Assembly: GCA_018335755.1 (NCBI GenBank)
Contig: JAGXRK010000053.1
Span: 229,240 to 293,239, forward strand
Reading direction: 5' to 3'
DNA from: Ignavibacterium sp.
GTDB lineage: Bacteria; Bacteroidota; Ignavibacteria; Ignavibacteriales; Ignavibacteriaceae
Length of the DNA: 64,000 nucleotides
Of the stretch, positions 53,403-62,800 are shown in pieces. Both the position numbers and the translations under genes were made by a program. Every line of letters starts with the position of its first letter. Positions within the stretch are counted from its first letter, which is position 1. The notes under the pieces were generated by a model, which was not told where the DNA came from, made no database searches, and saw only the letters and a program-made list of their open reading frames with translations.

Positions 53403-54935
53403 CTATATATCAAACTTAATACCTTGAGCAAACGGAAGTTTTGTACCATAGTTAATTGTATTAGTTTGTCTTCTCATATAAGCTTTCCAGGAATCAGAAC
53501 CGGATTCTCGTCCGCCTCCGGTTTCCTTTTCCCCGCCAAAAGCTCCGCCGATTTCAGCGCCGGATGTTCCGATATTTACGTTTGCAATTCCACAATCTGA
53601 TCCTTCCGGAGAAAGAAAAGCTTCGGCTTCTCTCAGATTATTAGTAAATATTGATGATGATAATCCCTGAACAACACCATTCTGCAACTCAATGGCATTA
53701 TGAATATCGCCATTGTATTTCATCAAATATAAAATTGGAGCAAAAGTTTCTTCCTGAACGATCTCATAATGATTTTCAGCCTCAACCAATGCTGGCACAA
53801 CATAACTGCCGGATTTATATTCTTCACCTTCAAGCACTTCACCACCATAGATTACTTTACCACCTTCTTTTTTTACCCGTTCCAAAGCTGTTGTAAACTC
53901 TTTTACAGCTCCTTTATCAATCAGCGGCCCAACGTGATTTTTTTGATCGAGTGGATTACCAATCTTTAATGATTTATAGGCTTTGAGTAAAGTTGCTTTA
54001 ACTTTATCATAGATTGTTTCGTGTATAATTAATCTTCTGGTACTTGTACATCGCTGACCAGCTGTTCCCACTGCACCAAAAACTACTGCAGGAATTGTAA
54101 TTTTTAAATCAGCATCCGGAGTTAGAATAACAGCATTGTTTCCGCCGAGTTCGAGGATTGCCTTTCCAAATCTTTTTGCTATTACTTCTCCGGCATGCCT
54201 TCCCACTCTTGTTGAACCGGTAACAGAAATTAATGGAATTCTTTTATCATTAAGAATCTGCTCCCCTATAGTTGCACCTCTTCCAACAATCAGAGCAAAA
54301 ACACCTTCCGGAACATCATTATCAATCAATACCTGCTGAATGATATTCTGTGATGCTATAGCAGACAACGGAACTTTTGATGATGGTTTCCAGATATTTG
54401 TATCGCCGCAAACCGCAGCTAACATTGCATTCCAGGACCAGACTGCAACCGGAAAATTGAATGCTGAAATAGTGCATACAACTCCGAGAGGCTGATACTG
54501 ATCGTACATTCTGTGTAATGGCCTTTCCGACTGCATTGTAAAACCATATAATTGTCTTGATTGACCAACTGCAAAGTCACATATATCAATCATTTCCTGA
54601 ACTTCGCCTAAACCTTCCTGCAGGCTTTTTCCCATTTCATATGAAACTAACATTCCAAGATCCTGTTTAAATTCACGCAAGCGATTTCCAATTTGTCTTA
54701 CAATCTCTCCCCTCTTTGGCGCCGGTATCATTCTCCACTTCAAAAATGCATCGTGTGCAGTTTGGACCACTTTTTCATAATCCGCTTCTGATGCCTGGTA
54801 CACAGACGCTATATACTCTCCTGTTGCTGGTGAATGAATTTTCAACTCACCCTGGTCGGCAGTTTCCAGCCATTTTGTACCTGTACTGGCTCCAAAATTT
54901 TTTTCTTTAATACCTAATCTTTTTAAGAACTCCAT
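53403..54935 (-). CDS. Aldehyde dehydrogenase, ALDH7 (antiquitin)-like
   Basis: The 510-residue protein has the ALDH motifs: [11 protein letters not shown], the Glu in LELGGNNAV, and the catalytic Cys in [12 protein letters not shown], with [21 protein letters not shown] near the C-terminus. The overall pattern is that of ALDH7/alpha-aminoadipic semialdehyde dehydrogenase, a lysine-degradation enzyme, but that role cannot be read directly. It lies 15 bases after an Rrf2-family regulator and is probably under its control. Confidence 0.87.
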   Translation of the reverse strand: MEFLKRLGIKEKNFGASTGTKWLETADQGELKIHSPATGEYIASVYQASEADYEKVVQTAHDAFLKWRMIPAPKRGEIVRQIGNRLREFKQDLGMLVSYEMGKSLQEGLGEVQEMIDICDFAVGQSRQLYGFTMQSERPLHRMYDQYQPLGVVCTISAFNFPVAVWSWNAMLAAVCGDTNIWKPSSKVPLSAIASQNIIQQVLIDNDVPEGVFALIVGRGATIGEQILNDKRIPLISVTGSTRVGRHAGEVIAKRFGKAILELGGNNAVILTPDADLKITIPAVVFGAVGTAGQRCTSTRRLIIHETIYDKVKATLLKAYKSLKIGNPLDQKNHVGPLIDKGAVKEFTTALERVKKEGGKVIYGGEVLEGEEYKSGSYVVPALVEAENHYEIVQEETFAPILYLMKYNGDIHNAIELQNGVVQGLSSSIFTNNLREAEAFLSPEGSDCGIANVNIGTSGAEIGGAFGGEKETGGGRESGSDSWKAYMRRQTNTINYGTKLPFAQGIKFDI

Positions 54936-54950
54936 AACAACCTCATATAT

Positions 54951-55373
54951 TTATTTTGAATTTATTTTATCAATTATATTTTTAAGAGAAATTTTTTCCA
55001 TTTCATTTTCAATATTTATCTGGATATCATTAAAAAGATCCAGAAAATAGTTATTTAATTTCTGATTTTTGTTTAATCCGCTTCCTTTGGATTTATTAAC
55101 ATCTAAGTGAAAAGCTTTTCTGTCTTCAATTGCACAATAAATTTCCTGAAGGCTAATCTGTTTAGATTTTTTCTTTAGTTTAAATCCTCCGTTAGTTCCC
55201 TTTTCACTTTCTACGATATTGCTCTTTACTAAAAGCGACAGCAGTTTCCTTAGCTTTGATGCGTTTATTCCTGTTACATCCGAGATATCGGCACTGTTCT
55301 TTGGCATAGGTGAAACAGAGGCTAAATAGCTTAATGCTTTTACAGCAGTGGATAATTTTGTTGAAGCTGACAT
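54951..55373 (-). CDS. Rrf2-family transcriptional regulator without Fe-S cysteines
   Basis: The 140-residue protein has the winged-helix Rrf2 fold: STAVKALSYLAS, the recognition helix in INASKLRKLLSLLVKS, and the wing EKGTNGGFKLKKK, followed by the helical dimerisation part. IscR-like regulators carry three cysteines that hold an Fe-S cluster; this one has only one (YCAIED), so it is likely cluster-free. It is upstream of and co-oriented with the aldehyde dehydrogenase. A palindrome lies just before its start. Confidence 0.82.
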   Translation of the reverse strand: MSASTKLSTAVKALSYLASVSPMPKNSADISDVTGINASKLRKLLSLLVKSNIVESEKGTNGGFKLKKKSKQISLQEIYCAIEDRKAFHLDVNKSKGSGLNKNQKLNNYFLDLFNDIQINIENEMEKISLKNIIDKINSK

Positions 55374-55386
55374 AATTTTTTTATTT

Positions 55387-55403
55387 GTTACGGTAAGTGT
55401 AAC
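55387..55403 (-). promoter_or_regulatory. Candidate operator of the Rrf2 regulator
   Basis: GTTAC (55387-55391) and GTAAC (55399-55403) are inverted around 7 bases, 14 bases ahead of the regulator start. Rrf2 proteins bind palindromes of about this length and often control themselves. Only the symmetry is certain. Confidence 0.4.
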
Positions 55404-55538
55404 TAATTAAAATTTAAAAATCAACTTTTATGCCCCGCCGAATAATTAAGAATAATTTTTATTTACTTCATAAATAAATTATTGATAATTAACACAGTAT
55501 TAAATTTTCATAATTAGTTCGAAAAAAGTAGATTTTTA

Positions 55539-55567
55539 TTGACAATAAATAATGAGAATTGTAATTT
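55539..55567 (+). promoter_or_regulatory. Sigma-70-type promoter of the giant secreted protein gene
   Basis: TTGACA (55539-55544) and TAATTT (55562-55567) are separated by 17 bases, 41 bases ahead of the ATG at 55609. An upstream ATG at 55552 lies inside this promoter and is not the start. Confidence 0.55.
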
Positions 55568-55608
55568 GGATTACATTTCACTCAAATCTAAATAAAAGGA
55601 GCGAGTCT

Positions 55609-58600
55609 ATGTTAAAACTTAAACAATTCCTTTCTTCACCTTTCAAATTGGTATTAGTTATACTGCCAATTTTATTAACGTTTTCCGGTTTTGCACAAAC
55701 CGAGCAGGAAGTAATCGATCGTTATCTCAACGGAGATTTAACAATTACTTCTCAATATCAGAAAGATATTATTTCGAATTACATTGAAAGTAATTCTTTT
55801 AAGCAAACCATTTCTTTAAATGGTCCTCAAAATCCGGAAGCAATATTCTTTTCAGAGGATTTTACTGGACAAACACTGCCTGCCGGATGGAGCAATATTA
55901 GTAATATTGGCAACACCCAGGTTTGGACTTTCAATAATCCCGGTCTCCGAGATTTAACTGGTAACTTTGATTCTGATTTTGCTATAGTTGATAGCGATAA
56001 CTATGGATCAGGTAACTCTCAGGACGCTACATTAACTACTCCTGTAATTGATGCAACGGGTGTAACTACTGTTATACTCGGATTTGATCAATCGTTCAGA
56101 TCCTTTTCAGGTTCATACGGTTTACTGGAAGTGAGTGTCGATAGCGTTAACTGGACTGTGTTAGATTCGTTAACAGTAAGCACCGGTTATCCAAATCCTC
56201 CGGTCTATACAGAATATGATATTACAACCACTGCAGCAGGTCAGGCATCCGTTTATGTTAGATGGACTTATGTCGGTACCTGGGGTTATTGGTGGGCGAT
56301 TGATAATGTAGTAGTTTATGAACCAGATCCGACTCCCAACCCGGCCTTTTTAGTAAATCCTGCTGACGGTGCAATTAATATTCTTCCTTCAGTGGCCTAT
56401 ATGGAGTGGGCACCTGGTGCTGGAACACCTCCAACTGGTTATAAAATCTTTTTTGGAACAGATGGTAGTGGGACTACACCACCGACAAATATTGAAAATG
56501 GAACTGATTTAGGTGATACATTAATTTATATTCCTTCTGGTCTTGCATTTTCAACTACTTATTATTGGCAAATAGTTCCTTATAATGCAGCCGGAGATGC
56601 ACCTAATCCACCGATTTGGTCTTATACAACCGGACCAGATCCAACATTAGTAACACCATATTTTGAAAATTTTGATGGCGTAACAGCTCCTGATCTTCCA
56701 TATGGATGGAGTAAAATAGTTGATCATCCTAGTTCTACTAGTCCTAGAGTTGAAACTTATACATTAGGTACTCCTTATTCATTACCTAATCATGTAAGAC
56801 TATATAGTAATGATGTAGTTGATGCAAATATTATGTTAATTTCACCACCAGTAAATAATATTTCATCTCTAAGAATGAAATTCTGGTCAAAGATAAGTGC
56901 AACTACAAACTTTCCTCCATTAATAATTGGTACAATAACAAATCCGACTGATACAGCTACATTCAGTCCTCTTGATACTATCACCACAATTACTGGAACT
57001 TATGAGGAATTTACAGTTAATCTTGATTCTTATGCTGGAACTGATAACTATATTGTATTTAAGCACGGTGCAACACCACAATTTTTCAGATCAATTTATA
57101 TCGATGATCTTTTGATTGAGGAAATACCTACAAACCCGGTTTTTTCTGTTGATCCAGATTCATTGGATTTTGGATTAGTTTTACCTGGTTTCAATTCATT
57201 ACCAGTTATATTTACAGTGAAAAACGTAGGCGTGGGTACTCTTGAAATATCTTCAGTAACTCTTACAGGTACTGATGCAGCGGAATTTACTTTAATCGAT
57301 ACTGTTAATGTTTATCCGGTATCACTAGCTGCAGAAGAATCTATGACTTTTGAGGTTTATTTTTCACCCACTTCAGTTGGTGTGAAAGAAGCCTTCGTTA
57401 CAATTGTGGACAACCTGACAGAGGCTATTAATGATGTTCCCATTACAGGTAATGCATATACACCGTTTAATTCATTCGCAGAAGATTTTGACGGAGTAAC
57501 AGATCCAAATTTACCTTCTGGTTGGTCTGCAATAGTTGAGCACACCAGCTCTTTTGCAGTAGTTCAAACTTATACACTAACAACACCAAATTCCCCACCG
57601 AATCATGTAAGAATTTATAATTCTTTTACCTCTGATCCTGATGGAAAATTATACCTTATAACTCCTGGAGTTTCTGGTTTTTCAACAAATCAGCTGAGAT
57701 TCTATGCTAAGAGTAGTTCTGCAACTACAGTTCCCGAATTAATAGTTGGAACTATTTCAGATCCACTTAATCCGTTAACATTTAATCCTATTGATACGAT
57801 AAGTACATTATCAACAACATATACTGAATATACGATAGATTTCAGATCTTATGCAGGAACAGATCAATTCATAGCCTTTCATCATGGGGCAAGTGGTTCA
57901 GGAAGTGGAAGATCAATCTTTGTTGATGATGTTATCTGGGAAAGTGTTCCTTTAGTGCTTAGTATATGGGAACTTTCAGTAGCACAGGCAAATCTGCCAA
58001 CCTGGTTCGGTGGTGACACCGAAAGAGGTTTAGCTTATGGTTTCACAAGTGACGGAACTGAAGCTTCCAACCACCGTGTGTACGTTGTAAGCAGAAATGC
58101 AGGTCTGAATGTCAGAATACTAAATGCTGAAAACGGAACAGATGTCGGAACATTAAATGTAACCGGTATCACCGGTGGAGTTTTTGCACTTAATGATATT
58201 AGTGTAACATCTGATGGAAAGATCATTGGTGGAAATATGACTACCAATGCTTCAACATCCCCATTCAAGTTATATATCTGGGATACTGAATTATCAGTCC
58301 CAACTGAGTTGTTGTCATTTACAGCAGCAGAGGCAGTAAGGCTTGGTGATAAGTTTACTGTAATCGGTGATTATACTTCAGGCACAATGGAAGTCTGGGC
58401 AGCAAGTGCTACCGGAACACTTCCATTAGTATACAAGTGGACAATGAGCAGTGGATCATTAAATCCGGTTCCTCAGGTAATAACACTCAGTGATGCACCT
58501 ACTACTTTGGGTTCAGCAGCAGTTGGTCCGATACCAAACGGTGATTTCTGGCTAAATGCTAATGGAATAAATCCGAAGAAGTATCAGGCAAATGGAACAT

Positions 58601-59493
58601 TAGTTGGAACAGTTCCAGGGTCTGTTGTAGCTACTGGTAGTAATGCAATAAGACATCTGGGCTTTGTTGGAAACAATGAATACGTTGCCACATTTGCTTA
58701 TGGTGCTGGTAATCATAATGCAAGAATACTTGAAATTCCGCTTGGTGTTCCTGAAGATGCACTATTGTATGCAGTTACACCTTCAATGGGTTCACTAGCT
58801 AACGCAAATGGTGCCGGTGATGTTGACTTCCAGGTTAACCCTGATTTCACCGTTAATGTTTTCGTTCTGGGAACAAACAACGGTATAGGTGCTTACAGAT
58901 CATCAGACGTTGTACCTGTTGAACTTAGCACTTTTGCTGCTAATGTTGTTGACCGGACAGTTACTCTTAGCTGGAGAACTGAATCTGAATCCAACAGTTC
59001 CGGATTTGAAGTTGAGAGAAGCTCTGCAAATCAATCCTGGACACAAATCGGATTTGTCAAGTCAGCCGGAACAACAACCGAACCACAGAACTACAGCTTT
59101 GTTGATTCTAAGTTAGAAACAGGTTCATACTCATACAGACTTAAAATGGTAGATCTTGATGGAAGCTTCAGCTACAGTAAAGCTGTTGAAGTTGAAATAG
59201 GAACACCTATGACGTTTGCTTTGAGTCAGAACTATCCAAATCCGTTTAATCCGACTACACGCATTGACTATCAGGTTCCGTTCAATGCAAACGTTCAGAT
59301 TGAGCTTTACAGTATAACTGGTGAAAGAGTAGCAACTCTTGTAAATACTGAACTCTCAGCCGGTTACTACACAATGGATGTTGATGCTTCATCCTTAAGA
59401 TTGGCTTCCGGTGTATACTTCTATAGAATGATTTCTACAGATCTACAGGGAAGTAAATTTATGGATACAAAGAAGATGGTTCTTCTGAAGTAA
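55609..59493 (+). CDS. Giant secreted multidomain protein with type IX sorting domain
   Basis: The ATG at 55609 has AAGGAG 8 bases upstream; the protein is 1294 residues. A signal peptide (ending FSGFAQ) is followed by cleaved-adhesin/choice-of-anchor J-type beta domains (about 75-240, 350-510 and 620-780) and an FnIII-like part. An ASH/HYDIN-like choice-of-anchor D segment (NPVFSVDPDSLDFGLVLPGF) follows, then a DUF4623-like region (about 785-1100) and a second FnIII-like part. The sorting domain with SQNYPNPFNPTT is at the end. It is probably a surface adhesin or polysaccharide-binding protein. A nearly identical DUF4623 segment appears in the next gene. Confidence 0.82.
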   Translation: MLKLKQFLSSPFKLVLVILPILLTFSGFAQTEQEVIDRYLNGDLTITSQYQKDIISNYIESNSFKQTISLNGPQNPEAIFFSEDFTGQTLPAGWSNISNIGNTQVWTFNNPGLRDLTGNFDSDFAIVDSDNYGSGNSQDATLTTPVIDATGVTTVILGFDQSFRSFSGSYGLLEVSVDSVNWTVLDSLTVSTGYPNPPVYTEYDITTTAAGQASVYVRWTYVGTWGYWWAIDNVVVYEPDPTPNPAFLVNPADGAINILPSVAYMEWAPGAGTPPTGYKIFFGTDGSGTTPPTNIENGTDLGDTLIYIPSGLAFSTTYYWQIVPYNAAGDAPNPPIWSYTTGPDPTLVTPYFENFDGVTAPDLPYGWSKIVDHPSSTSPRVETYTLGTPYSLPNHVRLYSNDVVDANIMLISPPVNNISSLRMKFWSKISATTNFPPLIIGTITNPTDTATFSPLDTITTITGTYEEFTVNLDSYAGTDNYIVFKHGATPQFFRSIYIDDLLIEEIPTNPVFSVDPDSLDFGLVLPGFNSLPVIFTVKNVGVGTLEISSVTLTGTDAAEFTLIDTVNVYPVSLAAEESMTFEVYFSPTSVGVKEAFVTIVDNLTEAINDVPITGNAYTPFNSFAEDFDGVTDPNLPSGWSAIVEHTSSFAVVQTYTLTTPNSPPNHVRIYNSFTSDPDGKLYLITPGVSGFSTNQLRFYAKSSSATTVPELIVGTISDPLNPLTFNPIDTISTLSTTYTEYTIDFRSYAGTDQFIAFHHGASGSGSGRSIFVDDVIWESVPLVLSIWELSVAQANLPTWFGGDTERGLAYGFTSDGTEASNHRVYVVSRNAGLNVRILNAENGTDVGTLNVTGITGGVFALNDISVTSDGKIIGGNMTTNASTSPFKLYIWDTELSVPTELLSFTAAEAVRLGDKFTVIGDYTSGTMEVWAASATGTLPLVYKWTMSSGSLNPVPQVITLSDAPTTLGSAAVGPIPNGDFWLNANGINPKKYQANGTLVGTVPGSVVATGSNAIRHLGFVGNNEYVATFAYGAGNHNARILEIPLGVPEDALLYAVTPSMGSLANANGAGDVDFQVNPDFTVNVFVLGTNNGIGAYRSSDVVPVELSTFAANVVDRTVTLSWRTESESNSSGFEVERSSANQSWTQIGFVKSAGTTTEPQNYSFVDSKLETGSYSYRLKMVDLDGSFSYSKAVEVEIGTPMTFALSQNYPNPFNPTTRIDYQVPFNANVQIELYSITGERVATLVNTELSAGYYTMDVDASSLRLASGVYFYRMISTDLQGSKFMDTKKMVLLK
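57975..58146 (+). repeat. Segment nearly identical to 63829-64000 in the next gene
   Basis: This 172-base stretch codes for the start of the DUF4623 region. It matches the end of the window with six base differences by my count, only one of which changes an amino acid (Gly to Ala). Confidence 0.8.
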
Positions 59494-59518
59494 TACTGCT
59501 CTAATTTGTTCTATAAAG

Positions 59519-59552
59519 AGACACCCCGATAAACTCGGGGTGTCTTTTTTTT
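59519..59552 (+). terminator. Rho-independent terminator
   Basis: An 11-bp stem AGACACCCCGA/TCGGGGTGTCT with a 5-base loop and about eight Ts follows the giant secreted protein gene. Confidence 0.92.
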
Positions 59553-59612
59553 GCTGAAACCTCAAAATTGAATATTGAAAATGCCTGATTAAATTTATAG
59601 TAAAGAATTTTG

Positions 59613-59641
59613 TTGACTATTAGATTGTTTAATACTAATTT
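59613..59641 (+). promoter_or_regulatory. Sigma-70-type promoter candidate for the second giant secreted protein
   Basis: TTGACT (59613-59618) and TAATTT (59636-59641) are 17 bases apart, the same pattern and -10 sequence as for the preceding gene. It would give a leader of about 165 bases. Other -10-like sites are present in this AT-rich gap, so it is not certain. Confidence 0.4.
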
Positions 59642-59813
59642 ATCCTGTTCTCATAGTTAAATATTGTACAACTATTCTATTTTTTAATTTTGCTATGGAC
59701 ATCAGCCTCAATATTTATTCACTTCCACTAAATTCTAATCGGATATTATTTTCATTTATTGAAATAAATCATAAAACTCTAATTCAATATTCAACAACAA
59801 AAGAGGTAGATCT

Positions 59814-62800
59814 ATGAAAAAACTATTTTCTAAAACTTTTCTATCAATCGGTATTATGCTACTGATTAGCGGTTTAGGTAATATTTCCTACGCTCAGTTA
59901 GTCGGTGGGAGCATTTACCCAATTAATGGAACAGAAAACCCTCCAACTACATTTGCATCCATTACTTCGGCGGTTACTTATTTAAGTACCAATGGAGTAA
60001 CCGGAACCGGAGAGGTTCTTCTGGAATTAAGTCCAGGGTATGCAGGTGAACCCGGACCGGTTACAATTGGACCAATTTCTGGGGTAAGTTCTACACTTGG
60101 AATCAAAATTGCACCTTTAGTAGGTTATGATGCTTTAACCTCTATTGAAGGTGGCGCTACTCCAAATCAACATGCAATAAATATAGCAGGAGCAAGTTAT
60201 ATAACTTTAGATGGTAGTTGGAGTGGTATTGGCCCAAGTCAATGGACCGTTAGAACCACTGGTACCAATGGACAAATGGCAGTTCGTTTGAATAATACAT
60301 CCGGCTCTATGTCCAATATTGTAGTTCGTAATCTAATTATGGAAGGCGAAGCAGCAAATATTACTGGAGCAATTTTCCAGATTACTGGCGGCTCTGCTAA
60401 TACTATCTCAGATGTTGTTATTGAAAATAATATTATTCGAAGCAATCCACTTGCAGCAACAATCCGTGGTTATGGAATAACCTTGGCTTCGGCTAGCAAT
60501 ATTGGTAACACTGGAATAATTATACGCAATAATGTTATTAATCAATTTTATGCAAGAGGAATTAATCTCACCGGTGGTTTTCCTGGGATTGAAGTGTATG
60601 ATAATGAAATCTATCATACAGCTGATGTTACACAACCATCCACGACTGAATTTTCTGGCATATATTTTTCAACAACATCCAGCCCTGGAACAAAAATATA
60701 TAATAACTATATATATAATATCCGCTTAACAAATGGTACAACCGCAGTAAATGGATTATATATTTTCAATGGTAATTCTTCCGGAGAGCCTTGTAAATAT
60801 TATAATAATAGAATATCAATTGGAGCAGATTTAAGTGGTACAGCCGCTCCTTTACAAGTTTACGGATTACGTGAAAATGCTGTATCTGGCTCACTAATAG
60901 AAATAGATTACAATTCCGTTTTTGTTGGAGGTGCAGCACCCAGCGGCACAAACACATCTGCAGCTTTTAGAAAACAGGCTAGTAATTTTGTTTCTCTTAG
61001 AAATAATATTTTTTATAATGCAAGAACAAATGATGGTGGAACGGGCACCGGTACCCATTGGGCAATAATGTCAAATAACACAACCTATGCAGGAATAAGC
61101 AACAACGATTATTTTGTTGATGGTGTTGGTGGTGTGCTCGGTACAACAACCGGTACAACAGCAGGAAATCAACTTACATTAGTTGATTGGCAGACTGCCG
61201 TTCCTTCAGATGCTGGAAGTGTTTCTCAGAATCCAAACTTCATTGCAGGTCTAAAGATCAATGAAGCTATTGCAACACAACTTGAATCCGGTGGTGCTCC
61301 AATTCCTGGAATTACAACCGACTTTGAAGGTGATGTCAGAAATGCAACAACACCTGATATTGGTGCTGATGAGTTTAATGGTATTCCATTGGACTTAACA
61401 CCGCCTGCGATCTCTTATACGCTAATAGCTAATCAAAGTAATCTAAGCTCAATAACTTTAACTGCAACAATTACTGACTTTAGCGGTGTTGCTACCGGGA
61501 CTAATTTACCAAGACTATACATTAAAAAATCAAGTGATTTAAATTATGTATTTAATGATAACCCAACTGTTGTTGGAGATGATTATACATTTACTATTGC
61601 ATATACAGCTATTGGCGGAGTAACAATTGGTGATACAATACAATACTATGTAGCTGCTCAGGACGTACCCGGTAATGCAGGTACAAATCCTGGTGGCGGA
61701 TCCGGTGCCAATCCCCCTGGAACAACTCCTCCATCAGTGCCTAGTTTCTATTTAATAGTGGACCTTCCTCTCACCGGAACTTACACAGTTGGTTTAAATA
61801 TGTTCAGACAAGTAACCGGCAAGGATATTTATTTTGAATCCAGAACCAGAACGGTTACAAGAGACATCAATGGTGTTGATGCTTTCAATGATATTAATGC
61901 CGGCATTTATGATAAAGAAAATCCGACTGAGTTGGATTTAAATCCACGTTATGAAACGGTTACTGAAACTTATGTTGAAATAATGGAAGGCGGAAGACCT
62001 TTTGACCTTAGTTTCTTCTCTTCTACTGAATCAAGAGGTGTGTATCCGACAATTACTGCAGCTGTAAATGATCTTAAGTTGAGAGGTGCAAGCGGAGCGG
62101 TTACCTTCCTGCTTGTTGACATTAGCTATCCGAGCGAGACTTATCCTATTGATTTAACTGCATTTGCAGGTGCAAGCGCAACTAACACAGTTACAATAAA
62201 ACCTGCTGCCGGTGTTCAGGTAGTAATCCCGGGTGATGCTGCACAGACTGCCGCAACAATTAGATTAAACACTAGTGGTCAGTACTACATTATTGACGGC
62301 TCGAACACAGTTGGCGGCTCAACAAGAGATCTGACAATTACTGCTCTTGGAACCAGTCCTGCTGTTCACTTCTTCAGCAGTGGTGATAATAATGTTGTGA
62401 AAAATTGTATTCTTGAAAGCCAGAACTCAAGTACCGGATCAGGAACACTTATTCTTGCAGCAGGAACGGGAAGCAGCAACAACCTTATTGATAATTGCTT
62501 ATTCAGACCTATTGAATCGGCAACCCGATATGGTATTGGTGTTTATCTGTTTTCTTCATTTACAGGAGTAAACAATACAATTTCTAACTGTGAGTTTGTT
62601 GATTTTAATAGTCGTGCGATTGCAATTCAAGGTGCTTTAGGAGTTGATAATAATGATGCAATCGGCAACGAAATTTACCAGTTAAATCCATCTACCCTAA
62701 CCACTGTATATGGAATATCAATAGGCAGAGCGCTTAACTGTGATATAGTTGGTAATAATATTTACGGATTATCAAGTACTGGTGCTACTCCAACAATTGC

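Noticed and set aside
60239..60957. Short frames on both strands inside the last gene
   Set aside because: The long plus-strand frame from 59814 stays open through this part and encodes a clear beta-helix repeat protein.
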